Source: Fuscovulum sp.
GTDB taxonomy: Bacteria; Pseudomonadota; Alphaproteobacteria; Rhodobacterales; Rhodobacteraceae
Assembly (NCBI GenBank): GCA_035192965.1
Contig: CP136571.1
Span: forward strand, 3,862,501-3,926,500
Direction of reading: 5' to 3'
Length of the DNA stretch: 64,000 bases
Shown here: in pieces, positions 10,993-18,447 of the stretch
How the letters are laid out: each line of letters starts with the position of its first letter
Position numbering within the stretch: the stretch's first letter is position 1
Notes under the pieces: generated by a model
Told to the model about the DNA's origin: nothing
Seen by the model: only the letters and a program-made list of their open reading frames with translations
Database searches by the model: none
Position numbers and translations under genes: made by a program

Positions 10993-11056
10993 ATCAGCAG
11001 GCACTCAACCGCCAAGTTTGTGATTCAAGGCGGGGAAACCCTTGGATCACGAACTG

Positions 11057-11695
11057 TCAGCGTTTCGACACCGCATCAAGAACCGCCGCGATCTGACCCC
11101 AGATCGCGGCGACTGCGTCTTCGGGGGGTGGCACCGGCGTGGCAAACACCGCATCGCGCATCCCCACGGTATAGATGGCCCAGATCGCCGGCAGCGCATC
11201 CTCCAGCGCCACCGTCTGTCGGAACACACCTGCCCCCTGCCCCGCCCGGATCAGCGCCCCCACCGGGGCCAGAAACGCCTGTCGGTCGGCGCGGTTTGCG
11301 GCCTCTGCCGCCTCGGACCAAGTCCAGCCATGCGCCTGCAAGACCCGCAACAGCTTTGGGTCGGCCAGATCGAACGCGGCCCAATCCACTAGGATCGCGC
11401 GCAGCCTGTCCACCTCGCTGCCTGGCCCGGCGGCAATCGCCTCGGTCCGCTCCAGCAGCGCGCCATAGACCCCTTTCACCAAGGCCGCGATCAGCCCGAC
11501 CTTCCCGTCGAAATAAGCGTTGATCAGGCTGTGTGACACACCGGCCCGCCGCGACACCTCGACCACGGAAATCGCCTCAACCCCGCGCTCGGCCGCGATG
11601 GCGCGCGCCGCATCCAGCAGGGCCTGCCGGGTGGATTGCTTCTGCGCCTCACGGCGGGCGCGGGCGGGTTCGGAAAGAGTGTAACTGCGCGTCAT
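11057..11695 (-). CDS. TetR/AcrR family transcriptional regulator
   Basis: 212 residues, the usual TetR length. Residues about 17-65 form the helix-turn-helix: ALLDAARAIAAERG, then VSRRAGVSHSLINAYFDGK, the typical TetR pattern of a recognition helix followed by an aromatic and K. The C-terminal ligand-binding part is generic and gives no hint of the inducer. The gene is transcribed toward the giant repeat gene's end and away from the small gene at 11807, and a perfect inverted repeat lies 29 bases upstream of its start, so self-repression and control of the divergent small gene are plausible. Target genes are unknown. Confidence 0.9.
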   Translation of the reverse strand: MTRSYTLSEPARARREAQKQSTRQALLDAARAIAAERGVEAISVVEVSRRAGVSHSLINAYFDGKVGLIAALVKGVYGALLERTEAIAAGPGSEVDRLRAILVDWAAFDLADPKLLRVLQAHGWTWSEAAEAANRADRQAFLAPVGALIRAGQGAGVFRQTVALEDALPAIWAIYTVGMRDAVFATPVPPPEDAVAAIWGQIAAVLDAVSKR

Positions 11696-11723
11696 GACGT
11701 GGGGGTGTAGCCGCTATGCAGAA

Positions 11724-11738
11724 ATTGTCAAAGACAAT
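11724..11738. promoter_or_regulatory. Candidate TetR operator (ATTGTC-AAA-GACAAT)
   Basis: Perfect 6-bp inverted repeat with a 3-base spacer between the TetR gene and the divergent 89-residue gene; its right arm also begins a second small palindrome (GACAATGTC, 11733-11741). Position and symmetry suit a TetR dimer site. Assignment is by position only. Confidence 0.45.
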
Positions 11739-11773
11739 GTCTTGCGCTTTCCGGCCATCCTTCCTATTTCCAC

Positions 11774-11784
11774 TTACAATGTAA
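11774..11784. promoter_or_regulatory. Short palindrome TTACAATGTAA upstream of the 89-residue gene
   Basis: Perfect 11-bp palindrome ending 22 bases before the start codon at 11807, in an AT-rich stretch that could hold the gene's promoter. Could be an operator or chance. Confidence 0.25.
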
Positions 11785-11806
11785 ATGAAAATTTGATGGA
11801 CCTCCG

Positions 11807-12076
11807 ATGATCCAGATTGTGGATGACATGCCCGAACACCTGCGCCGCCTTGCCCTTCGGGCGATGGACGATGGCCTTCTGAACCTGACCACCGCTGAAC
11901 GCACCGATGTGGCCACCGAACTGTACCGCCTTGCCGATGCCATCACCGTCAACCCGGTGACACAGGGCGATATCGACGCAAAGCATCAGGCGATCCGCCG
12001 CGTGGCTTGGTTGACCAAATGGCTGGAACGGGCGGCACAGGCACCGGCACAGACACCGGCAAAGATCGGGCAATAG
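11807..12076 (+). CDS. Hypothetical protein, 89 residues
   Basis: I do not recognise the family. The ATG start gives a soluble, mostly helical small protein (MIQIVDDMPEHLRRLALRAM... to ...TPAKIGQ) with no signal peptide, Cys or membrane segment; the tail is rich in Ala, Pro and Gln. The reading frame fills the space between the TetR promoter region and the next gene and has normal high-GC third positions, which supports it being real. It sits divergent to the TetR gene across about 110 bases, so it may be that regulator's target. A weak purine stretch precedes the start. Confidence 0.6.
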   Translation: MIQIVDDMPEHLRRLALRAMDDGLLNLTTAERTDVATELYRLADAITVNPVTQGDIDAKHQAIRRVAWLTKWLERAAQAPAQTPAKIGQ

Positions 12077-12199
12077 CACTGCCGCCGCGTCGCTGAACAG
12101 GCCCTGTTATCGCATATCAGCCTTGCGATTTTGCCTAGCAGCAGCACTTGGCCCATGTCGGAGGCAAGGCATTTCGCCGACCCACCGAAAGGAACGATC

Positions 12200-12724
12200 A
12201 TGCTGCCCAAGATCCGCACCGCCACCACCGCCGCCATCGCGGCCATCGCCCTTGCCGCTACGGTCGCCGCGCCTGTTCAGGCAGGCCAGCGCGAACGCGA
12301 CTTCCTCAAGGGCGTCGCCGCCACCGTCATCGTCGGCACCGTCATCAACGGTCTGAACACCCAGCGCGCCCAGGCCCAGCCGCGCTATTATCAGGAACCG
12401 CGCCACTACCAGCAGCCGCGTCAGCATCAGCAGCCGCAATACTATACCCCCGGCCCGCGCGAACCGGCCTACTTCGCCCAGCCCGTGCGGCCCAGCCTTT
12501 CCACCACCGCCGCCGCGCAGGCCTTCAAAAGCTATAGCCCGTCGGAACGCCGCGCGATCCAGCGCCAGCTTGCCCGCGCCGGTTACTACAACGGCGGCAT
12601 CGACGGCGTCTTCGGCCCCGGCACCTATCGCGCCGTCGCCGCCTATGCCGCCGACCGTGGCCTGCAAGGCCGCATCGACAGCGCCTCGGGCGCTTATACC
12701 GTCTATGACAGCCTGATCTACTGA
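12200..12724 (+). CDS. Secreted protein with C-terminal peptidoglycan-binding domain
   Basis: 174 residues from the ATG at 12200, chosen because AAAGGA lies about 7 bases upstream and the product then opens with a clear signal peptide (KIRTATTAAIAAIALAATVAAPVQA). A low-complexity region rich in Gln, Tyr, Pro and His (about residues 55-95) links to a C-terminal PG_binding_1-like domain: SPSERRAIQRQLARAGYYNGGIDGVFG is visible in pieces, including ALARAGYY-like and GGIDGVFGPGTYRAV features. Family knowledge: such domains tether proteins to the cell wall. No catalytic domain is visible. Ends DSLIY, a tail duplicated in decayed form 1.1 kb downstream. Two trypsin-like protease genes nearby may share its location in the periplasm. 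Confidence 0.85.
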   Translation: MLPKIRTATTAAIAAIALAATVAAPVQAGQRERDFLKGVAATVIVGTVINGLNTQRAQAQPRYYQEPRHYQQPRQHQQPQYYTPGPREPAYFAQPVRPSLSTTAAAQAFKSYSPSERRAIQRQLARAGYYNGGIDGVFGPGTYRAVAAYAADRGLQGRIDSASGAYTVYDSLIY

Positions 12725-12731
12725 ACAAAAA

Positions 12732-12754
12732 GGGGCACCCTTTCTGGGCGCCCC
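12732..12754 (+). terminator. Terminator hairpin after the peptidoglycan-binding protein gene
   Basis: GGGGCACCC, loop TTTCT, GGGCGCCCC: a 9-bp stem with one mismatch, directly after the stop codon. It also lies just past the convergent protease gene's end and could serve both. Confidence 0.6.
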
Positions 12755-12797
12755 GCGAGTGTCGGCCCCTGCCCCGCAGGCAGGGGCATCTACCGGA

Positions 12798-13628
12798 TCA
12801 GGGCGATTCACCGACCCTCAGGAATCTGGCCCCGCCCGCGCCCATGCCGCTGCGCGCGCCCGAAATCATCCGCGCCCCCGGCGCCGCCGCCCGCGAGGCG
12901 CGGTCAAGCTGGGCCAAAAGGTCGGCCAACACGCCTTCGACCGGAACGGTGATGGCAACGGGTTTGCCATTCATCTCCGCCTTGGCGGAAATGACCGACA
13001 CCACCTCAAACCCATAGGCGGTGTCGCGGAACACAGGGGCACCGGATGCGCCGAAATCCACCGGGCAATCTAGCACGGCAACGCGGCCTTCGGTGCCCAA
13101 CACAGAACAGGCATCCTGCATCGAGGCCGCCTCTGACCGATCCTTCGCATAGGACACGATCTCCACCCGGTCGCCGCCCCGCGGAAAGGACCCGGTCGAT
13201 GCGGGCGTGATCGACGGCAGCAGGATCGGCTGCGCAAGCTTTATCAGGCCCAGATCGTTGCCGGTCTGGTTCATCTGCGCCTCGCTGCCGTCCTCAAGAC
13301 CGGGGAGGTAGTCGGGATGCGGCAGAATCATCGCGCCTTCGCGGTGGGCCTCGGCTCGGCCATCGCGCCATCCGGCAAGGAATGTCAGGTCCGAGGGACG
13401 ATACGGCTCTCCCGTCGCCTTGTCGTAAAGGCAATGCGCCGCCGTCAACACCACATCCGGCGCAATCAGGGTGCCGGTGCAAAAGCCCTTCGACCCGAGG
13501 TCGATGCGCCCGACCGCCGCCCATCGCCCGGCGATCACGCCGGTCTCAAGCGGGCGCAGGTTGCCATCCCCGGCAAGTGCCGGTTGTGCCAAAAGGGCCA
13601 GCCAAATCAGAACGCCACGCAACCGCAT
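12798..13628 (-). CDS. Secreted trypsin-like serine protease (first of two paralogues)
   Basis: 276 residues from the ATG at 13628, chosen because it opens a signal peptide (MRLRGVLIWLALLAQPALA); upstream in-frame starts would add a non-signal N-terminus. Trypsin-fold catalytic triad: His in LTAAHC, Asp in GNDLGLIKL, Ser in FGASGAPVF (the GxSGxP motif). Cys pairs flank the His and Ser as in trypsins. The C-terminal 60 residues are Ala/Gly rich and end GGARFLRV, which matches the end of the second paralogue at 14524-15315. Substrate unknown; probably periplasmic or secreted. Convergent with the peptidoglycan-binding protein gene. Confidence 0.9.
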   Translation of the reverse strand: MRLRGVLIWLALLAQPALAGDGNLRPLETGVIAGRWAAVGRIDLGSKGFCTGTLIAPDVVLTAAHCLYDKATGEPYRPSDLTFLAGWRDGRAEAHREGAMILPHPDYLPGLEDGSEAQMNQTGNDLGLIKLAQPILLPSITPASTGSFPRGGDRVEIVSYAKDRSEAASMQDACSVLGTEGRVAVLDCPVDFGASGAPVFRDTAYGFEVVSVISAKAEMNGKPVAITVPVEGVLADLLAQLDRASRAAAPGARMISGARSGMGAGGARFLRVGESP

Positions 13629-13724
13629 CCTCCATCCACCATGACTGACCACGACTCTGGCCACGACTCTGGCCACAGACGTGACATGCGAAGCGGGCGA
13701 AATGGCGGCAGAGTCACGGAAGCG

Positions 13725-13831
13725 TCGGGGCCATGGCGCGGTATCGCGCCTCTGCCGCCGGTCGTGGCCGGCAAGGCCGCATCGACAGCGCCTCGGGCAC
13801 CTCTACCGTCTATGACAGCCTGATCTACTGA
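13725..13831 (+). pseudogene. Decayed duplicate of the 3' end of the peptidoglycan-binding protein gene
   Basis: Bases 13763-13843 match 12656-12736 at nearly every position, spanning the coding end (GRIDSASG...TVYDSLIY, stop at 13829-13831) and the start of the terminator. Weaker similarity continues upstream to about 13725 (YRA...AA...GRGRQGRID against YRAVAAYAADRGLQGRID) with a small deletion. No start codon or signal sequence remains. This is a remnant of a local duplication of gene plus terminator. Confidence 0.85.
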
Positions 13832-13839
13832 ACGCAAAA

Positions 13840-13874
13840 GGGGCGCCCCGGTCATCACCGGGGCGCCCCCTTTT
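13840..13874. terminator. Strong bidirectional terminator
   Basis: A perfect 13-bp stem (GGGGCGCCCCGGT / ACCGGGGCGCCCC, 13840-13869) with a 4-base loop, followed by CTTTT on the plus strand and by CTTTTG on the minus strand. It terminates the small heat shock gene reading left, and is the duplicated terminator of the fragment on its left. Confidence 0.85.
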
Positions 13875-13894
13875 ACCGATCCGCGATCAGCGGA

Positions 13895-14368
13895 TCAGTT
13901 CGTCACATTCGCCGTGCCTTCCAGCACCGGCGCTGCCACCTGCCCCGTGCGGGCAATCTCGATCCGGCGGGGCTTCAACGCCTCGGGCGTTTCGCGCACC
14001 AGATCGATGTGCAGCATCCCATGTTCATGCACCGCGCCGGTCACGCGCACATGATCGGCCAGCGCAAAGCGGCGCTCGAAAGCGCGGGTCGCGATGCCAC
14101 GATGCAGATAGGTCTTGGCCTCATCCTCGGGGGCCTTGCGGGCGGTCACCACCAGCGTGCCATCCTTCACCTCGACGCCCAGCTCCTCGGGCGTGAACCC
14201 GGCCACGGCGATCGAGATGCGATAGGCATCCTCGGCGGTCTTTTCGATGTTGTAGGGCGGATAGGTCGGCTGTGCGACATCGGTCGTCAGCACGCGATCC
14301 ATCAGGTCGGCAATCCGGTCAAAACCGACGGTCGCACGGTACAGCGGCGCAAAATCAAGATTACGCAT
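13895..14368 (-). CDS. Small heat shock protein, Hsp20/IbpA family
   Basis: 157 residues from MRNLDFAPLYRATVGFDR, the standard opening of alphaproteobacterial IbpA-type proteins, which fixes the start at 14368; GGAGG lies 9 bases upstream. The alpha-crystallin domain spans about residues 37-130, with NIEKTAEDAYRISIAVAGF at its start and the A-x-x-x-G-x-L-type end replaced by GMLHIDLVRE. Role known for the family: ATP-independent holdase that binds unfolding proteins. A sigma-32-like promoter lies about 97 bases upstream and a strong terminator follows. It sits between two serine protease paralogues, which may reflect a shared stress role or only insertion by chance. Confidence 0.93.
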   Translation of the reverse strand: MRNLDFAPLYRATVGFDRIADLMDRVLTTDVAQPTYPPYNIEKTAEDAYRISIAVAGFTPEELGVEVKDGTLVVTARKAPEDEAKTYLHRGIATRAFERRFALADHVRVTGAVHEHGMLHIDLVRETPEALKPRRIEIARTGQVAAPVLEGTANVTN

Positions 14369-14464
14369 AGGGGTCATCCTCCAGTGAGCGATGCTATGTG
14401 ATGCCCTCCTCATCGGACGGGCGGGGAACGCACCGGCCCTGTCGCAGGCACCGGTACCCCCCCG

Positions 14465-14493
14465 ATTTGGGAACAGCCCCGCCGGGTTTCAAG
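14465..14493 (-). promoter_or_regulatory. Candidate RpoH (sigma-32) promoter of hsp20
   Basis: On the minus strand CTTGAA (14493-14488) is followed after 16 bases by CCCAAAT (14471-14465), close to the heat shock consensus CTTGAA then CCCCATNT. Transcription would start near 14458, giving a leader of about 90 bases before the hsp20 start. Confidence 0.5.
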
Positions 14494-14523
14494 ACCCCCG
14501 CCAGCCCATCCGTCACACCTGCG

Positions 14524-15315
14524 TCAGGGCGCAACCTTCACGAACTTCGCCCCGCCACCCCCGCCGGACAGCACCTTCGGCCCCGGCGCGGCACGCGGCG
14601 CACCCGCCGCCATCTCCGCCTGCAACACCGCCAGCGGCTCCATCAGCGGCACGGCCAGCGAAACCGGCTTGCCCTCCACCACCGCCTTGGCCGACACGAC
14701 CGACACGATCCGCACCTCGCCATCGCGCATCGCAAAGACGGGCGCGCCGGATGCGCCGAATTCCACCGCGCAGGTCAACACCATCAGATCGCTGCGCTGC
14801 GCCATGATCTCGCAGACCTCCTGCAAGGACGGCGCTTCCGACCGGTCCATCGCATAGGACACGATCCCCACCTCTTCGCCCATCATCGGCGACCAGTCGG
14901 TGGCAAAGGGCGTCACCTGCGGCAGGCGGATCGGCTGGTCCAGCCGCAGCAGCGCCAGATCCACCCCGACATTCCCCAGATCCTCGCCCACGTCAAAAGC
15001 ATAGCCCGGATGCACCAGCGCCCGCGCCACATTGCGGTAAGCCTCGGCCCGCCCGTTGCGCCACCCGGCCAGAAACTGCAAATCCGCCTCGTCGATGCGC
15101 GCGCCGGTTTCCTTGTCGAACAGGCAATGCGCCGCGGTCAGCACAAGATCATCGGCAATCAGCGCGCCCGTGCAGAACCCCCGCCCGCCCAATTCGATCC
15201 GCCCCACCGCCTGCCAGCCTTTGCCCTCTTGCACCGTCTGCAAGGCGCGCATGCTCGGCTCTTCGGCCAAGGCGGGGGCAGCAATCAACGACAGCACAAG
15301 GGCAACAAAGCGCAT
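14524..15315 (-). CDS. Secreted trypsin-like serine protease (second paralogue)
   Basis: 263 residues from the ATG at 15315; this start gives a clean signal peptide (MRFVALVLSLIAAPALA). Triad: His in LTAAHC, Asp in VDLALLRL, Ser in FGASGAPVF. It aligns along its length with the protease at 12798-13628 (shared patterns RxLxT, VGRI(D/E)LG, GFCTG, LIADDLVLTAAHC-like, AGWR(D/N)GRAEA, C-terminal GGAKFVKV), so the two are paralogues. Same strand as hsp20 and the first protease but with its own upstream gap. Substrate unknown. Confidence 0.9.
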   Translation of the reverse strand: MRFVALVLSLIAAPALAEEPSMRALQTVQEGKGWQAVGRIELGGRGFCTGALIADDLVLTAAHCLFDKETGARIDEADLQFLAGWRNGRAEAYRNVARALVHPGYAFDVGEDLGNVGVDLALLRLDQPIRLPQVTPFATDWSPMMGEEVGIVSYAMDRSEAPSLQEVCEIMAQRSDLMVLTCAVEFGASGAPVFAMRDGEVRIVSVVSAKAVVEGKPVSLAVPLMEPLAVLQAEMAAGAPRAAPGPKVLSGGGGGAKFVKVAP

Positions 15316-15457
15316 TCCACACCTTCCGTCCGGGATCGCATTCCCGCTACCCCGCCATTCCGGCAGAAGTTTGGCAGCCCCCCCGCGCGCCGTCCAGTCA
15401 CCGCAAGACCGCGGGTGAATACCCAAGCCCAGTGATGCAATTCGACCGCCCTGCCGT

Positions 15458-15480
15458 TTCATCTTGGCCCAAATACCCAA
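15458..15480. repeat. Dispersed intergenic repeat, TTCATCTTGGCCCAAATA type
   Basis: The same 23 bases recur at 33961-33983 and 61881-61903, always outside genes, with related cores at 18388, 38367 and 57178 and inverted relatives at 38180 and 57136. Confidence 0.8.
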
Positions 15481-15540
15481 TCGACAGCGCAGCCAGGCGC
15501 AGCGCACGCAAACCGATGCCCAACGCACCCAGCGCCCCCA

Positions 15541-15585
15541 CGATTTCTGATCCAGAAATCGTGCAAAATTCTGTGTCAGAATTTT
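15541..15585. repeat. Pair of 9-bp hairpins with 3-base loops
   Basis: CGATTTCTG-ATC-CAGAAATCG (15541-15561) and AAAATTCTG-TGT-CAGAATTTT (15565-15585). Both belong to the hairpin family found again at 45893-46015. They lie 36 bases past the end of glcF and may act in termination on either strand. Confidence 0.8.
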
Positions 15586-15620
15586 CCTGCGCCCAACTGG
15601 CCCCGTCACGCCCCAGGTCG

Positions 15621-16910
15621 TCACGCCTCGGTCAAGGCACGCGGCTTCGGCCCGCCTGTCGCCCAGTCCAGCAATTCCACCGTATGCACCACCGGCACCC
15701 CGGTCCCCGATCCGATCTGCATCATGCAGCCGATATTCCCGGCCGAGATCACATCCGGCGCCTTCGCCTCCAGCGTCCGCACCTTGCGCGCCTTCAACTC
15801 TTTGGAAATCTCGGGTTGCAGCAGGTTATACGTCCCCGCCGACCCGCAGCACAGATGGCTGTCGGCAGGTTCTACCACCTCGAACCCCACCCGCTTCAGC
15901 AGGTCTTTCGGCGCGGTCTTGATCTGCTGGCCATGCTGCAACGAACAGGCCGCGTGATAGGCCACGCGCAGCCCCTTCGCCGCCCCCTGCGGCAGCCCGA
16001 TCCGCGCCAACAGCTCCGACACGTCACAGGCCAGCGCCGAGACCCGCTTTGCCGCCTCGGCCTCGGCTTCGGTGCGGAACATATGGCCGTAATCCTTAAC
16101 CGTCGTGCCACAGCCGCTGGTGTTGATGACGATGGCGTCCAGCCCGTCGCCTTCCACTTCCGCCATGAAGGCGCGGATATTGGCGGCGGCAAATCCATGC
16201 GCCTCCGCCTCGCGCCCCATATGATGCGTCAGCGCCCCGCAGCAGCCCATGCCACGCGGCACCACCACCTCACATCCCAACCGCCGCAGCAGCCGGATCG
16301 TGGCATCGTTGATATCGGTGTTCAGTGCCTTCTGCGCGCAGCCCGTCATCAGCGCCACCCGCATCTTGCGCGCACCCATCGGGGCAAAGCTCTGCGGGTC
16401 GTCGTTGCGCGATACGGGCGGCACCCGCTTTGGCACCATCTCCAGCATCGCCTGCACCCGCGCATCCGGGATCAAACGCGCAAAGGGTTTGCCGATCTTG
16501 GCCAACAAAAGCGCCACCCGGAACCGCATCGGATAAGGCAGAACCTTGGCCAGCACGAACCGCAGCGCCCGGTCCGTGATGGGCCGCTTATAAGTCGCCT
16601 CGATATGCGCGCGGGCATGGTCCACCAGATGCATGTAATGCACCCCCGATGGGCAGGTCGTCATGCAGGACAGGCAGGAAAGGCAGCGGTCGATATGCTT
16701 CACCGTCCGCGCATCCGCCGCGCGACCCGTCTCCAGCATGTCCTTGATCAGGTAGATCCGCCCGCGCGGGCTGTCCAACTCATCGCCCAGCACCTGATAG
16801 GTGGGGCAGGTCGCCGTGCAGAACCCGCAATGCACGCAAGACCGCAAGATCTCGTTCGATCGCGCCAGCGCCGGGATCGCCAGCTGCTCCGGGGTGAAAT
16901 TCGTCTGCAT
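15621..16910 (-). CDS. glcF: Glycolate oxidase iron-sulfur subunit GlcF
   Basis: 429 residues. Two [4Fe-4S] ferredoxin motifs near the N-terminus, CVHCGFCTATCP and CLSCLSCMTTCP, are followed by two cysteine-rich CCG domains (with GMGCCGALTHH and CCGSAGTYN). This is the standard GlcF layout and length. Family role: passes electrons from the flavin subunits GlcD/GlcE to the respiratory chain during glycolate oxidation to glyoxylate; associated with the inner membrane. Last gene of the glc cluster, 9 bases after the small membrane protein gene, so co-translated with it. Confidence 0.96.
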   Translation of the reverse strand: MQTNFTPEQLAIPALARSNEILRSCVHCGFCTATCPTYQVLGDELDSPRGRIYLIKDMLETGRAADARTVKHIDRCLSCLSCMTTCPSGVHYMHLVDHARAHIEATYKRPITDRALRFVLAKVLPYPMRFRVALLLAKIGKPFARLIPDARVQAMLEMVPKRVPPVSRNDDPQSFAPMGARKMRVALMTGCAQKALNTDINDATIRLLRRLGCEVVVPRGMGCCGALTHHMGREAEAHGFAAANIRAFMAEVEGDGLDAIVINTSGCGTTVKDYGHMFRTEAEAEAAKRVSALACDVSELLARIGLPQGAAKGLRVAYHAACSLQHGQQIKTAPKDLLKRVGFEVVEPADSHLCCGSAGTYNLLQPEISKELKARKVRTLEAKAPDVISAGNIGCMMQIGSGTGVPVVHTVELLDWATGGPKPRALTEA

Positions 16911-16919
16911 CAGATCACC

Positions 16920-17231
16920 TCAGACCAGAAGGAAGAAAAGAAAGACCGCCGTCAGCGCCACCCCGCCCGCCAGCGCGGGCCACATCCAGCGCGGGCTGTC
17001 CGGCGCGATCACGCCGCGCAGCGCCTGCGCCAGCGCGGCCACCGCCACGGGCGCGGCCCCCAGCTTCACCAGAAACCGCACCGCGCCGTTATCCGCTGCC
17101 GGATCATTCACCACCCAGACAATCCCCAGCGCCGCCACCGCCAGCCCCACGCCCAGCGCCGCCCTGGCACGCGGCAACAGGCACAGCGACACAAACACCG
17201 CCACCGGATACGCGATCAGCAGGACCCCCAT
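16920..17231 (-). CDS. Small membrane protein inside the glycolate oxidase operon
   Basis: 103 residues with three or four hydrophobic segments (about 3-18, 25-42, 55-70 and 83-101) and a conserved-looking RWMWPALAGG stretch before the last helix. It begins one base after the glcE stop and ends 9 bases before glcF, so it is a true operon member. I do not recognise a named family. Inference: a membrane partner or anchor of the glycolate oxidase complex, since GlcD, GlcE and GlcF have no membrane helices. Alternative: a co-regulated protein without a direct role. Confidence 0.8.
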   Translation of the reverse strand: MGVLLIAYPVAVFVSLCLLPRARAALGVGLAVAALGIVWVVNDPAADNGAVRFLVKLGAAPVAVAALAQALRGVIAPDSPRWMWPALAGGVALTAVFLFFLLV

Positions 17232-17232
17232 C

Positions 17233-18330
17233 TCAGACCGCCCTCATCAAACCGGGATTGAACACCCCTTTCGGATCGAACTTCGCCCGCAACCCCGCCG
17301 ACAGCGCGGCAAGGGCCGCAGGCTCCGGCGGAAAGGCCGGCACTCCGCCTGCCCCGCGCACCCGCGTCGCATGGCCCGCAAACAGCCCCAGCCGCGCGCG
17401 CAGGTCTACCCCTGCCGCCACCAGCAGCCAGACCAGCCCGCCGCCCCAATCATACATCACCGCGTCCGCCCCCGCCCGCGCCACCAGCCCCGGCGCCTCG
17501 GACGGCGTCACCGCCAGCCGCCAGACATCGCCCTCGCGCCCATGAAACGGCGCCACATCCCGCACCGCCTGCCAGACCGCGCCATCCACCTCATCCACCG
17601 CACCAAACCGCGCCAGCGCCTTGGTCAACTCCCCCAGCCGATAGCGGACCGAGGTTTCAAACCCCTCCACCCGCAGGAAAACCCCGCGCCCCGGCCAGAA
17701 GGCCGCCCCGGTCACGTCAAAAGGCGATCCCAGCGCCGCCGCCATCGCCTCTACCGCCTGCGCATCCTTCTGGACGTCCACGCACAGGGTGCCCGCCACT
17801 TCCGGCGCGGGCAGCAGCTTGAACGCCACCTCCGTGATCACCCCCAGCGTGCCATGCGATCCGGCCAGCAGCTTCACCAGATCATAGCCCGTCACATTCT
17901 TCATCACTCGCCCGCCATTGCGGATGACCGTCCCGGTCCCATCCACAAAGCGCAGACCGATCATGCTGTCGCGGCAGGCCCCGGCCTGCACCCGGCGCGG
18001 CCCGCTGGCATTGGCGGCCACCACCCCGCCGATGGTGCTCTCGCCCGCGCGCCCCAGCAGCCCGCGCATGTCCGGCGGCTCAAACGGCAACCGCTGCCCT
18101 TCGGCCGCCAGCGCCGCCTCCACCTGCGCCAAGGGCGTTCCCGCCTGCACCACCAGCGTCAGCGCGCCGGGCTCATAGAGCGTGATCCCCGCCAGCCCCC
18201 CGGTTTCCATCACCTCGCCCGGTCCAACCGCGCCAATCCCCCGCGTGCCACCCCCGCGCAGCACAAAGGGCGCGTTGGCCACGCGCACCAGCTCCGCCAG
18301 CTCCGCTTCACTCCCCGGTCGCATCGCCAC
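17233..18330 (-). CDS. glcE: Glycolate oxidase FAD-binding subunit GlcE
   Basis: 365 residues. An FAD-binding PCMH-type domain covers about residues 1-175 (RGGGTRGIG, GESTIGGVVAANASG, RNGGRVMKNVTGYDLVKL, SHGTLGVITEVAFKLLP), followed by a short FAD-oxidase C-terminal part. Length and motifs are those of GlcE, shorter than GlcD. Partner of GlcD in the flavin module of glycolate dehydrogenase. Downstream of glcD after 117 bases that hold a dispersed repeat, and one base ahead of the small membrane protein gene. Confidence 0.95.
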   Translation of the reverse strand: MAMRPGSEAELAELVRVANAPFVLRGGGTRGIGAVGPGEVMETGGLAGITLYEPGALTLVVQAGTPLAQVEAALAAEGQRLPFEPPDMRGLLGRAGESTIGGVVAANASGPRRVQAGACRDSMIGLRFVDGTGTVIRNGGRVMKNVTGYDLVKLLAGSHGTLGVITEVAFKLLPAPEVAGTLCVDVQKDAQAVEAMAAALGSPFDVTGAAFWPGRGVFLRVEGFETSVRYRLGELTKALARFGAVDEVDGAVWQAVRDVAPFHGREGDVWRLAVTPSEAPGLVARAGADAVMYDWGGGLVWLLVAAGVDLRARLGLFAGHATRVRGAGGVPAFPPEPAALAALSAGLRAKFDPKGVFNPGLMRAV

Positions 18331-18387
18331 GCCTCATCCCTTCAGCGCCCCACTGCGCCCGATGGTGAAAGAGAAAGCCCTGCCCCC

Positions 18388-18441
18388 TCTTCTCTGTTCA
18401 AATATCCCACGGGGGTCCGGGGGTGTGAAACCCCCGGTCCC
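18388..18441. repeat. Dispersed repeat between glcD and glcE
   Basis: Core TCTTCTCTGTTCAAATATCC followed by a G-rich and then a C-rich run that can fold (GGGGGT...ACCCCC-like, to 18441). A relative of the repeats at 38367 and 57178. It sits inside the glc operon, so if it terminates or processes RNA it would lower glcE-glcF expression relative to glcD. Confidence 0.7.
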
Positions 18442-18447
18442 GCACTC

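Larger units (their letters stand above)
15316..15620. other. Intergenic region with dispersed repeats
   Basis: 305 bases between the second protease start and the end of glcF. No convincing gene. Holds one copy of the TTCATCTTGGCCCAAATA repeat and two small hairpins, annotated separately; protease promoter expected near 15320-15400. Confidence 0.7.
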
